A DNA stretch of 64,000 nucleotides, from positions 31,194-95,193 of the forward strand of contig JASWJB010000158.1 of assembly GCA_032433595.1 (NCBI GenBank). Direction: 5' to 3'. Origin of the DNA: Conoideocrella luteorostrata. Lineage: Eukaryota > Ascomycota > Sordariomycetes > Hypocreales > Clavicipitaceae. The notes beneath the pieces are model-generated. The model did no database searches. It saw nothing but the letters and a program-made list of their open reading frames with translations, and had not been told where the DNA came from. The position numbers were made by a program, and so were the translations under genes. This document shows positions 31,480 to 43,125 of the stretch, piece after piece (within the stretch, counting starts at the first letter, position 1; the number at the start of each line of letters is the position of its first letter).

Positions 31480-32747
31480 GGTAAGAGACTCGCGGTTTTC
31501 TACTAGGTCGGGAGATGGCTCTGGGGACACAACCGTAGCTCGTTTAACACATCTCGTCCCAGTATTCGAGAGCATGAACGAGCTAGCAAGTGATGTGCTT
31601 GTATTGGTCCGTGATTGGATTGGCGATATTGACCACAGCCAAAGTCAAATCGTATTTCATATCGCCTCAATCATCATGTAAGTAAGTTATGTATACGTGC
31701 CTCGAGCGATTAGCTCTGAAGGTCTTAGCTGGGATAGGCATGGCTTTGTTTTCCGTTTGACTGTCATCTTGCATTTTTGGTCACAGATATAGGGCAATGC
31801 AGATTGATGCCTACTGGTCAACGTTCTCCGTCGTCATCAATCTTTTGTACTGCGCATTATAGCTCCTGGCCCACTAAATCCTTTAGGTAACTTATTCGAA
31901 CGTCCAGAAGTGCCTTTGCATCTGCCTTCGTAGAGCCGGTCACAGGTAGAGCTTGCCGTCTTATGAAACAATGATGTGTTTGCTGTGTAGCCAAGTTGTG
32001 CGACATTTTCAGTGCGAGTTAGCTGACACTAACATCTTTGGTCAGGCGGGACTGTTCCCGGCTATGGTGTCAAAACATTGAAAAGGACACAAAGTATCTC
32101 TTCTTTGTCGACTCGGTGCGCAACGGGTCGCTGCGTAGCGGCATCTGAGATCCAAACCTGGCACAGGTATTCCGTTGTCACAGGTTCCCGACAAGGTCTG
32201 TGTCCTATAAATTCACATTGTGTACCGTTAATCAATAAGCCTACTTTTTCGGAAACGTTGCGGCAGTTGCATAGCCGGAATGTCAAGAAAGTCATAATAT
32301 ATACTTGTGTCGGGAAATTATTTGGCGCGCGCAAAGTAAACTCCTTAAGAGTCCGCTCATGCGGAGTCCCATGACAAACAATATGTTTGAATGCCTTCTT
32401 GAAAAACAGTGGGCGTTGATAACCTTATTGGCCTCTCCCTTGTTTGACTTCCCTTAGGGTGCGCAGAACAGTCTTCCGATAGCGTCCAACTCATGCCGAC
32501 TCATATCTCCTACCCTTTGTCGACTGATGTCGTTCGGTGGAATAGCCGCCTAAGTACTAGTAATGATGCTGGACAGAGCGCATTGGGACTTAAGTGGTTG
32601 CCAGAAATCTGGCGTGCTGTGGAAGAGCCACAACAAGTACGGAGTACAATCATGTTGTGGACCCATTTGGACGTGACGTAACTAGACAAATACCAACGTC
32701 CTCTAATCAAACACGCGACAGCCTAAACTTAACACACAGGTCCCGTT
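31480..32747. other. intergenic spacer, no gene recognised
   Basis: 1.27 kb. A GTACGGAGTAC motif lies at 32638-32648, about 100 bp before the exchanger start codon. No coding evidence. Confidence 0.5.
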
Positions 32748-34602
32748 ATGCAGGAAATTCCCAGAGCAGCGGCCTCATTGCCGTATCACGAGCCTGGGAT
32801 TAAAACGATTCTAATCCAATCTACCTTTCTCCTTCTTCTCAATATTGCGAACTACATTTTAGATAGAGCAGTGTATTGTGGTCTACTAGGGCAAGTGTTC
32901 TTGGGTGTCGCTTGGGGTACACCAGGTGCAAAATGGCTTGGTGTAGAGGCTGAGCATGTCATTCTTCAACTTGGCTATCTTGGCCTCCTGCTTCTAGTTT
33001 ACGAAGGTCCATATATAATATCCCTTCTGTTCCACCCTCCATAGGCTTGTGCTAACCCGTGACTACAGGCGGTTTGTCAACATCACTACACTCGCTCAAA
33101 GCAAATATACTTCTCTCTGTCGGAGTGGCCATTACGGGAATCAGTTTGCCTATTGGGTTGTCTTTCATACTCCGTGATCTCATACGAGCAACACCTATTC
33201 AATGTTTTGCTGCCGGTGCAGCTCTTTGCTCCACAAGCCTCGGTACAACGTTTACTGTACTAGGCTCAAGTGGTCTCATCAAATCAAGACTCGGTGTTGT
33301 CCTAACTAGCGCTGCAATGATGGACGACGTTGTTGGTCTTGTTATGGTGCAGGTGATTTCGAATCTTGGTCAGAGCAGCACGAACATCAGTGCCGCCGTC
33401 GTTGTTCGACCGCTGTTAGTGTCATTGGCCTTTGGGGTGGTCTCGCCTCTGGTTTGTGTAGCTATTGCTAAACCTGCTACACTGTGGTTGAACAGCCGGC
33501 GAGCCCAAAACCCACGGGGCCATCTTAATAGAACTTTACAGACACATCAGGCTGCATTTTTTCTCCACACCTCGATCCTACTTGGTTGTACTACGGCAGC
33601 TACCTATGCTGGCACGTCGAACCTATTCGCTGCCTACATAGCTGGTGCCTCAATAACCTGGTGGGATTTGGAAGTTCCTCATTCAATTGACTATGGGTCA
33701 TCTCAAAATCCAAACATACCACCTGAGGGAGACGTCTCAGAGGCGACGAGGAGACATGAACGTGACGGAAGTACAAGCCCCTCAGGTAGTACCAGCGAAA
33801 ACGACTTCCCGATAGCCCCCTCTGGTGTAGAGGTATACGAGATGTATTACCTCGCGCCTGTTAACCGGATTCTGAGACCACTTTTCTTTGTACGTTGCTT
33901 TTCTCGGCCTCTCCCACCGACTACTAACATACCAGTTTTTAGGCGTCTATTGGCTTTTCGATTCCCATTACCGAAATGTTCTCTCGCAGTATTGTTTGGA
34001 GAGGCATAATATATACAGTACTGATGACAATTGGCAAGGTTGCTTGCGGTGTTTGGTTGCTCCGTCTTTCCTTGAAGTCCTCAATCATCTCGAGACTTAA
34101 AGCTCAGCTGCTGAGATTACCGAGACCAGGACTAAAACATTTTTGGGGACGGAAATCCGAAGAGCAAGCAAGCACCACGCAAGAACAAGCCCAGGAACTT
34201 TCCATTAGAACCCCGACCCCGGAGGCATCATCTGCACCACCCCGAGCATCGCTGGCAAGATCCGAGCCAGCAGTAGCGCATTCCCACACAACTACGGCCA
34301 GCACTAAACCACGATCAGTATACCCAGCCGCGATCATTGGTTGCGCAATGACGGCACGTGGAGAGATTGGCTTCTTGATATCGTCTATTGCCGAGAGCAA
34401 CGGGATATTCATGTCTGACTCGGACAGGGGGACTAGCTCCGACATTTTTCTCGTCGTTACGTGGGCCATTGTCCTCTGCACGATTCTGGGTCCCTTGGCT
34501 GTGGGTCTGGTCGTCCAACGAGTCAAGAAGCTGCAGCGTGGTGTAGAAAAAGACGGCCGTGTAATCCGTGAAGACGTACTTGGTGTTTGGGGGTTGTCCT
34601 GA
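32748..34602 (+). CDS. Na+/H+ exchanger family membrane transporter (CPA-type)
   Basis: Model: join(32748..33006,33069..33889,33943..34602), 579 aa. The core has many hydrophobic segments: TILIQSTFLLLLNIANYILDR, AEHVILQLGYLGLLLLVYEG, LLSVGVAITGISLPIGLSF, FAAGAALCSTSLGTTFTVLG and LTSAAMMDDVVGLVMVQVI. The last holds the paired aspartates (DD) at the ion-binding site of CPA2-type antiporters. TARGEIGFLISSIA near the end is another family block. Intron 1 (62 nt) joins VYEG to GLSTSL; intron 2 (53 nt) joins ILRPLFF to ASIGFSIP. Two hydrophilic loops, about residues 320-365 and 435-485, are Ser/Glu/Thr-rich and likely cytosolic. The protein should exchange Na+ or K+ for protons at the plasma or an endomembrane. 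A TACGGAGTAC motif lies in its promoter. Confidence 0.88.
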
Positions 34603-37559
34603 GCCCTTCTCTGATTGGGATATGGTGGAATATCAAGGTTTCGTGTGTTATGTAGTGGGAAGCACGTATATGCGCCTGGAACGTCCAGCTTCTTCCTCTG
34701 TTCAAGGTTGCTGCCGGCCTACCTAAAGCACGGAGTACTTGGTAACTAGTTATTGAAATCACTGCACCAGAGCCCCAACCACTATATCAGCTGCCTTACC
34801 ATCCAGGCACACCCCTGAATTGCATCTATAAGACCCTTCTTGCGGCCACATAGCCTTTCCTATGTAGAGAATACAATCTTCTTCTTCCTTCAACACTTAA
34901 GTCACAGACATACCTCGCGGTTCACTAACCATTGCACAGCTTCTAGCTACAAAAAGAAAGAAGGAAAAATTGCTGCCCTGTCGCGACATCATCTCTTTGT
35001 TTGCACAACACGGTAGCACTCGGCGAGCGTCATTTGAGGGATATGAGGTTGCCCGTGCATTGTCCGAGCCTTTATCGGATGTTAGGGTAACTAGTTTATC
35101 GCTTACGTTCCTAGTCACCCGGGCATTTAGGGCTAGCAGAACCAAACTAAGTTTGCGGGAATTACATCCGGAATCAAAGCAATCAAGCTTTCCATGCTGA
35201 TCTTTTATCTCGATAGAGGCATCCGTGCTCACAGCCCAAACGGATGTTGTACGTAGCCATATTGTCGAAGCTATCTCATGTTTGTAAGTTGCAGAATGCA
35301 AAGGCGCAGCGTGGGATTAGTTATTCCGTTGTCAGCTATACTGGTGGAATTCAATTGCAGTATTAGAAGGAGTCAGTGGTCAAATATTGATTGGAAGATC
35401 TATTCGTCCCGATGGCTGCATGTCCCCCTGATACAAGCTCCAAATACGTACGGCCATCCCTTGAGCTTTGAACCTCAAGAATGGGGTCTTGCGAGGTCCA
35501 GGCTTTCTACTGGAAGTTACTCCGTAGTTAGTTTAGTACTAGTAGTAGTAGCCCCTCGGTATAGTTCAGCAATTGGCTTGACGTACGAATTATTGTTTCT
35601 GAGACACGAACCCACAATCCTATCGCCAGCCATCTTCTCAAGCCGTGGCTCATATTACCACATCCGTAGTTAGTTAAACAGAGAGGAGGGAGTGCTGCGT
35701 ATGAAGTAATGCACAATACAGCAAGGGAGGACTGCCTCATATAAGGTTCGAGGTCCCGCTCTTTCCCTTTTTTCCAATATGTACACCCTTACTACGCAGC
35801 ATCATCAAACAGCTGCCAGTTTCATGCCATGAGCATTTAATGCGCAATGCGAGGCAGCTACTAGTACTGCATATCATATATCCCTACGGAGAATATTAGA
35901 TCTGTTCAAATGTCAACCGCGGACTCTTCTGGTATTGGGCGGTGTACTAAGAAGCACTGCAGTCTTCTCTGTGATGTAACTTACTAACTAATAACTTATC
36001 CCAAACAGGCAACGCTATGACATCAGGCCCTGGCATCCCCTGTCCCTCTAGCTGCCGTGAGCCGGGCAGTCAGCTGACGGTCGGAGTGCTACAGTCGCAG
36101 GTTAGGCAACTGGGCAGCTGGGGGCAACTGGACAGCGGACAGCTGTGGGCAACTGTACAGCTGGGGGCATCTAACAGCGAAGCTCGTCGTTCATTATGAT
36201 CAAGGCCCGTTTCAATTCATCTCCCTCCCGCTCGACCCATTTGTTTTCGCAGAACACGGCGATCGTCATGGAATGCCTCAATCCAACCGTTAGCATTCTC
36301 CGTCTTCGCGCTAACACCCCTATTCATCATCCAACCTGGCCCGATGTCCCCATTACTCGTCCTCAAATTTCTTGTGTTCCCCTCTGTTGCAAACAATTGC
36401 CCTCGTCCAACCTAAGTCTTATTGACCATTTGTTTTCTTATCTTCTTCTGATCCCTCCCAGATCTCTCTCCTCAGATCTTGATCTGGCCTTCTCCACCAT
36501 CCCAGTTCCTCCTTCAAGTTTACATCTACCTCTCATGCAACTCCACAGAAAGTAAAATAAACCCCTACCTCGCCAATCGTCCTCCATTTGACGACTGCAA
36601 TTGTGGCTTGGCAACCAACGCACGTTGCTCACTACTGGTACTCAGCACAATTGACCGCAATAATCGGAAACCCGGCATCAGCATTCGCCAAGAAGGCACG
36701 GGCTTGCGCGTCCCCATACACATCATCTGACCGGGTCTCGAATTTTTGATACAATAGCTGACTGTATCTCGGCGCAATTATTTCAGAACAGTCATCCATC
36801 ATCAACTGGAATACTTGCGTCTGCCCCCGCACCCGCGCTATTTGTTTGAGCTCATTTCGTTACTCCGTACTGTTTCGTCAGACCAAATCAAAGCTGACAC
36901 CGCTCGCCGACCCAGTTGTTCTCATCTGGATACGAGTATTAAGGTTCCTTGGCTCTGATACCAGTCGGATTGCCACTCCTGGGGAACAGGGACAACACTG
37001 TGTGAAGACGTCCCCAAGCTGTTGGATGCATGGAATGACCACAACACATAGTTCAGGTTTAATTATCTTGCTATTAACTACCCGATATCTGGTAGGGACC
37101 TCGTTATAATTGTGACCTTCGGGCATTATAACGACCGTATTCCCGACCGTTATCAGCAGCTGGCGTCATCCACCCGCCCCACCCGAGGCGTCTGACTCTG
37201 AATTCGAGGTGACGAAACATTTTGCCGGCGTACTAGTCGACAAGGTACTATTTTTCAACATTTCATTTTTTTACTCCTCAGAAATATTTCAGCGAAGGGC
37301 CTTACAAGCGACCGCGTCTACTCAACTCGCCTCTGTTTTGTCATTCCCGTGGCTTTTCGCATTTCGACTCCAAAGCGCTAAGAATCCGCTAGCCAGGCAC
37401 AACACGGAGTAACTACAGCGGGACGCCCCCCCCCCAAAAAAGCAGACGGTCTCCCTTGTTGGCTAGGGGCAGGAACCGTTCTCCTTACTAGTTGCACCTG
37501 CATCGCGTCTGCAACAAACAGGACACAACGAGCAGCACTGCGACACCTTGTCCGCAAAC
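34603..37559. other. 3-kb spacer, no gene recognised
   Basis: Short open frames only. Motif copies: CACGGAGTACTT at about 34729, TACTCCGTAG at 35518, TACTCCGTAC at 36861 and CACGGAGTAAC near 37403. At 36106-36170 there is an imperfect repeat built of GGGCAACTG and CAGCTGGGGG. A C-run/A-run (CCCCCCCCCAAAAAAG) at 37426-37441 lies before the GT32 gene. Confidence 0.5.
36106..36170 (+). repeat. imperfect CAACTG/CAGCTG repeat
   Basis: Alternating GGGCAACTGG, ACAGCTGTGG, GGCAACTGTA and CAGCTGGGGG blocks in a non-coding spacer. The E-box-like CAGCTG core recurs several times. Confidence 0.6.
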
Positions 37560-38727
37560 ATGATCAATTCGCGCCGCGCGTTGGCTGCGGCTGCCTTGAT
37601 AGTCACAGTATTCTTTCTACTTGTGCACTCACATAGTTCACCTAGCAACCGTGCGGGCGCTCAACCTAGCAGCGACAATGGCCGGTCGGCCACAGAGCTG
37701 AAAGACAGCAAACGAGCCGTCCCGCAGAAGCCCATGATGGATATGTCGCACATATCAACCTACGACAAGTTAGCTTATGCGTATCCGTACGATATCGAGT
37801 CGAAGTTCCCAGCCTACATTTGGCAAACTTGGAAGAAGACGCCGGCGGATGGAAGTTTTGAGTTTCGAGACCAAGAGGCATCATGGACTTTTCAGCACCC
37901 CGGCTTCGTTCACGAGGTGATAACCGACGACGTCGCTGTTAGCATGCTCAGCCTCTTCTATGCTTCCGTTCCCGAAGTCCTCGAGGCCTACCACGCACTA
38001 CCTCTACCCGTCCTCAAAGCCGACTTGTTTCGCTACCTGATCTTGTTCGCACGGGGTGGCATCTACTCCGATATCGATACATATGCCATCAAGGGCGCCT
38101 TGGAATGGGTGCCCTCGCATATCCCCCGACAGACGATAGGCCTAGTCATTGGCATTGAGGCGGATCCAGATCGTCCAGATTGGGCAGACTGGTACAGCCG
38201 CCGAATCCAATTTTGCCAGTGGACTATTCAGAGCAAACCCGGCCACCCTGTGCTGCGCGAAATCATTACACGAATCACCAATTCAACCTTGGCCATGAAG
38301 AAGGAGGGCAGATTGTCGTCGTTTGAAGGCAAGAATGTGGTGGATCTTACAGGCCCTGCCGTTTGGACAGATACAATCATGGACTACCTGAACGATGCCC
38401 GATTCTTTGACATGAAGAACAGCAAGGGAAAGATCGACTGGCACAATTTTACTGGCATTGAGATGAGCAAACGGGTAGGCGACGTGGTTGTGCTGCCAAT
38501 CACCAGTTTTTCTCCAGGTGTTGAGCAGATGGGATCCAAGGATTACGACGACCCCATGGCATTTGTTAAGCATGATTTTGAGGGTATGTTTGATTGGATT
38601 TTATTTTTTTTACTTTGTATTACTAACCCCCATTTCTCCAGGCACGTGGAAACCAGAAAGCGAAAGACATATTGGCGAGCAAAACGAAGAACAGAAACAG
38701 CAGCCTCAAGAAGGACTGGTCAACTGA
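37560..38727 (+). CDS. GT32 glycosyltransferase, OCH1-like alpha-1,6-mannosyltransferase
   Basis: Model: join(37560..38583,38642..38727), 369 aa. The ATG at 37560 gives MINSRRALAAAALIVTVFFLLVHS, a short cytosolic tail and a single signal anchor, hence a type II Golgi protein. The GT32 catalytic block is complete: FPAYIWQTWK, ASWTFQHPGFVHEVITDD, LPLPVLKADLFRYLILFARGGIYSDIDTYAIK with the metal-binding DxD at D171/D173, and LTGPAVWTD. HNFTG and NSTL are possible N-glycosylation sites. The 58-nt intron (GTATGT...ACTAAC...CAG) joins HDFEG to TWKPESERH. The charged C-terminus (EEQKQQPQEGLVN) is short. OCH1-type enzymes add the first alpha-1,6-mannose to N-glycan cores; moulds have several paralogues, so the exact acceptor is uncertain. 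Confidence 0.9.
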
Positions 38728-40222
38728 CCGTTTACCAAGTTGATCGCATTGGATCACCCTCAAGCAACGTTAAAGCTCCGCGCTTATACAACATCGTTAA
38801 TACTATAACGAACCACCCACAAGAAACCACGGCGCAATTGGTCTAAACAATGAACCCAACATTGTTTTTCACGATCTCGTGTATTCTTACTACCTAATCC
38901 TACCACTCGGCTGGCGACGTTGACGCTAGACCTCTCCAGACTGGGGAGGCTTTCACACCTGCATCGAGCCACCATAAATTTGCTTGTTGCAAAAGAAAAA
39001 AAAATTGGAGAAGAAATGGAGAAGAAATGGCATCAGTTTCTGTAAGGCATTAACAAATGTATTTGCATTACGGAGTATTTGCTTCTTAGCATTGGGCAAA
39101 AGAGCGCTGAATTGTTTTACTATACTCTGTAGAGATGTTTTTCTCTCATGAGTCAGGTGTTTGTACTTCAGCCTGGCACCTGTTCTTGCATGCTGGGCAG
39201 GGAATAGATTTGGAGTCTGGGGATTAGCTTTTTGGTTGCATTTTACTCGAGTTTGTATATAGAGTACATGTAGATGGAATTGCATTGCATGCCTGGCTCA
39301 GCGGGAGTCATGGTCTGGTTTTGAAGCATCAGAACATCTGTAGTAAATACAACGTCTTATTTTCAGGCCGCCACTCACCTCAAGTATATTTCCATTATTG
39401 GCACGCGTTGCATTTACAGGACACGCTGGCTATGTCTTGAATATCAATTATTACAAAGAGCTGTTAGCAGCGATCATTACTCAACAGCATATGCCTAAAG
39501 GGCGCTAATGCGCCTCGGAATATAACTACTTGGAAAGCAGTATAGAAGACCGTCTCCACGAATCAGGAACTCAGATCTCTTTTACGGAGTGCAGAGCGCA
39601 AATATCAGTCGCGCGATCAATCAAAAGGATGGTTGGTTGGTTGTATTTTGTGGCTGCTCGCTAGCGCAGCGTGGGGTAAGCCGTTGGTTAAGCCCGTTGG
39701 TTCTCAAGCCACCGGGCCAGTCCAGCCCGCCGACATACCTTTGTCGATAGCGCCGCTGTCTGGCTGGCAGGCATGGGATTGATGTGGAGCCACTCCAAGA
39801 TTTGAGCCGAGGACATGACGACAATGGACTAGGTAGGGACAGGCGCGGCAAATGGGGCGGACGGGAAGCTCATTCATTCACCACCATTCAGGTGAGGGGG
39901 GAACTGAACCTCGCAAGCTGGACGGTAGAACTTGGCTCCGCATTGTATTTTGTTATTTAGGGGGAGCTTCCTGATCTATCGTCCTTTGTGCACACCAAGC
40001 AAGACTGACTAATTGACTCGAAGGTGTAGTAGGTAGGGGCAGAGAGGCCAAGGCCAGCCAACCAGCCAGCCAGCCAGCCAGCACGAGACGCGGAGAGAAC
40101 AGCCCGTCCCCGGACGGTAAAGCTCCGTTTGGGTTTCTAGAATCCATCGAGGACACATCCGGCCTGCGTGGGACTTGAACAGAAAATCCATTCATGAGCG
40201 CGACGGGAGTCATCGGCACAAC
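38728..40222. other. intergenic spacer with simple repeats
   Basis: 1.5 kb without a recognised gene. TACGGAGTA occurs at about 39069 and TTTACGGAGTG near 39580. An (AGCC)n tract sits at about 40053-40082, upstream of the acyl-CoA synthetase gene. Confidence 0.5.
40053..40082 (+). repeat. (AGCC)n tract
   Basis: CCAGCCAACCAGCCAGCCAGC followed by further CAGC units in the promoter region of the acyl-CoA synthetase gene. Confidence 0.8.
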
Positions 40223-42416
40223 ATGAGAGGTCTTTTGCGATTCTCGCGCCGGGCGTCGTCATGTTGGATGAGCAGATGCTGCGGAGGGGGGGTGGCAGCC
40301 GCTGCGGCGACGAGCAGGATGCTGTCGACGGAGGGGATGAGCTTTCGAACGGGTCCGAACGAGGTACTTGTTTAGTTCGTGGATTTGGTCACTTCACATA
40401 CTCTCTCTCTTTTCTCTTGTTACTTTGTTTTGCTTTTGATGTGGGCGGTCCGTATCAGATATCGTCCTTTTTCTGAGCTTGACTTAATTATCTCGTGCAC
40501 TGCACACTAAGCTCAACAACAACAACATCAACACTGTGCCCTGTCCATCGCGATCATGACCGCACATTTCATATATATGACAAAAAACAGAACAAAAATG
40601 CTGACCATCTCATCGTCAGCCCTCATTATACACCGGCACCATCCCCGAGCATTTCGCCCAGACCGTCTCTCGGCATGGCGACCGCCCGGCCGTCATCACG
40701 CGGTCGCCCTCGCCAGACGCCTTCGAGACAAATCTCACTTACTATATGCTGGACCTGCTCTCCAACCGGCTGGCCTCGTCCCTGGCCAGCCTGGGCGTCA
40801 AGAAGGGCGACCGCGTGGCCATCTCGCAGGGGAACACGCCCGAGTTCGCCGCCCTCACGTACGCCTGCTTCAAGCTCGGCGCCATCCTCGTCCCGCTCAA
40901 CCCGGGCTTCAACGCGCAGCAGGTGGAGGCGGCCCTGAGGCATCTCGCCGTGGAGGTGCTCATCATGGGGGCCGTCACGGATCTGGCCTACAAGCCCGGC
41001 CAGGGCCGTAGCAACGAAGACCTGCTTGCCAGAGTGGCTGGCGATCTCAGGTCGGGCAGCGGCAAGATTCAGAGCCCCGGCGTCCCGACGCTGAAGCGAG
41101 TCGTCCTGGTGGACAACCGCGTGAGCCATAAGAACGTGCGGTTCAAGCTGGAGGAGTGCAGGGCCGTCACGCCTTACAGAGCACTGCTGGATGGCTCGGA
41201 TCGCGGCGTCACGCCCAGCCAGCGTCTCGATCCGAACGACACCATCAACATCCAGTTCACGTCGGGGACGACATCTACCCCCAAGGCCGCCATGCTGACG
41301 CACCGCTCTATCCTCAACAACGGCATCCTCATCGCCAACAGGATGGGCCTCGAGCCCGCCGACAAGATCGTCGTCCCGCCCCCCCTGTTCCACTGCTTCG
41401 GCTGCATCCTGGGCTACATGGCCACCGCGACCACCGGCTCGGCCATCCTCTTCCCCAGTCCGGCCTTCGACCCCGCGGCCACTCTGCAGATGTGCGTCGA
41501 CCACGACGCCACGGGCCTGTACGGCGTGTCCACCATGCTCGTCGCCGTGCTTGAAGCCCTCGACAAGGGCGGCGTCGTGTCCAGCCCGCCGGCCCATCTG
41601 CGCAAAGGCATCGTGGCCGGCTCGTCCGTCCCCGAGACCCTCATGAAGACAATCTACAGGCGTCTCGGCCTCCAAGACCTCGTCATTTGCTATGGCATGA
41701 CGGAAACCAGCCCCGTCAACTGCATGACCGCCCCGTCCCACCCGTTCGACAAGCGCTGCGGCACCGTCGGCACGCCCATGCCCCATACCAGCATCAAAAT
41801 CGTCGACCCGACCACCCGTGAGGTCGTGCCCCTAAACACCAGGGGCGAGCTGGCCGCGGCAGGATACCTAGTCATGAAGGGGTACTTCAACGACGAGGCG
41901 AAAACCGCCGAGGTGCGCATCTCGGAACCCAATGCCGACGGGTCCCCCGGCGAAACCACGTGGATGTACTCCGGTGACGAGGCGGAAATGGACGCGCAAG
42001 GGTTCGTCACCATCACCGGCCGCATAAAGGACCTGATTATCCGGGGCGGCGAAAACATCCACCCGCTCGAGGTGGAAAACTGCCTGTTCCAACTAGACGG
42101 CGTCAAGGAGGTCAGTGTAGTTGGCGTCCCCGACGAACGGCTGGGAGAGAGCGTTGCGGCGTTTGTGATTCCCCATCGGGACTGGACGACAAGCGATGCT
42201 ACAGACGAGCAGGGGGCGCAGGAAAAGGTCCTGACAAAGGGTAGAGTCCAGGGGTGGGTCAAGACGAACCTGTCCAGTCATTTGGCGCCAAAGCATGTGT
42301 TTTGGGTGGATGAGTATCCCAAGACGGCGAGTGGGAAGATTCAGAAGTTCAAGTTGAGGGAAATGGCCATTGAGGCGCTGAAGGAGACGGAGGCGGAGGC
42401 GGGCAAAGGCACGTGA
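40223..42416 (+). CDS. medium-chain acyl-CoA synthetase, ACSF2-like, probably mitochondrial
   Basis: Model: join(40223..40363,40620..42416), 645 aa. Exon 1 alone (47 aa, MRGLLRFSRRASSCWMSRCC...) is Arg/Ser/Ala-rich and acid-poor, a typical mitochondrial presequence. A 256-nt intron ending CTGAC...GTCAG joins RTGPNE to PSLYTGTIPEHFAQTVSRHGDRPAVI, the standard start of the family. The adenylation core follows: FTSGTTSTPKAAMLTH at about 260-275 (P-loop), YGMTETSPVNC (A5), YSGDEAEMDAQGF (A7), GRIKDLIIRGGENIHPLEVE (A8) and PKTASGKIQKFKLR with the catalytic lysine (A10). The enzyme activates fatty acids to acyl-CoA through an acyl-AMP. The exon encoding the targeting peptide is separate, so an alternative start could give a cytosolic form. 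Substrate length is not readable from sequence. Confidence 0.9.
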
Positions 42417-43125
42417 GAACTTTTTTTTTTGCGTAGCCACGTGTATCCGGAACTGAACGCATTATATGTGTTTATGTTGTGTTTGCATGAAGTAGTGGTA
42501 CTTATATGTCGTGTAGCATTAGCAATCATAGAGAGCAGCAGTTGGCGTGGTTACGTTTGCCGTTTTGCGACGAGTTCAATCCACACTGGACGAAGTGCCT
42601 GAGCATGTCGCAATTCAAGCCCAGTCCACGCACAAAAGGGCATGTCTATAAAGTTGTTTATTGATAAAAAAAAGATAAATAGACGTCGTGTCATTCATAT
42701 GAGCTGTTCTCAGCTAATGCAACCGGTAGTCTAGGGAGTTCCCGCCTCTCATGTTCTGCTCTCAATGCTCATCACTACGTCTCCGGTTTCCATACATCTG
42801 CAAACTCCAAATCGCAGATTCATGGCTATTGCCCATGGAAGCGAGTAACAAAATCAAAACGCAGCTACACCCAGTTCCCAGCTGCTGTGGGCACATGGGC
42901 GGCATCTACATCCAACCAGCAAGGTATAAAGATGAAAAGTAATAATAAAAGCAACATCAAAAAATGAGCAGTCCTAGGTAGCGGTGTGGTAACAAAAACA
43001 TCATCAGAATGTAAGTAGGTGGTAGAATGCATGATTGCTGAATGGGAGTTCAGGAGCGACACTCGAGTGTCAAGGCAAGCAATAACCGAGTCAACGCCTT
43101 CAACTCCGCTTGTGCTCATATTCCC
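42417..43125. other. convergent 3' spacer
   Basis: 700 bp between the 3' ends of the acyl-CoA synthetase and ceramide synthase genes. Nothing recognised. Confidence 0.5.

Noticed and set aside
35740..35760. AGGTTCGAGGTCCC, resembling a tRNA B-box
   Set aside because: The spacing is one base off and no acceptor stem or A-box is found upstream.
40626..41786. A 386-codon minus-strand frame opposite the acyl-CoA synthetase gene
   Set aside because: The plus strand encodes a complete ANL-family enzyme here; the antisense frame is low-complexity Gly/Arg/His/Asp sequence with no ATG-linked domain.
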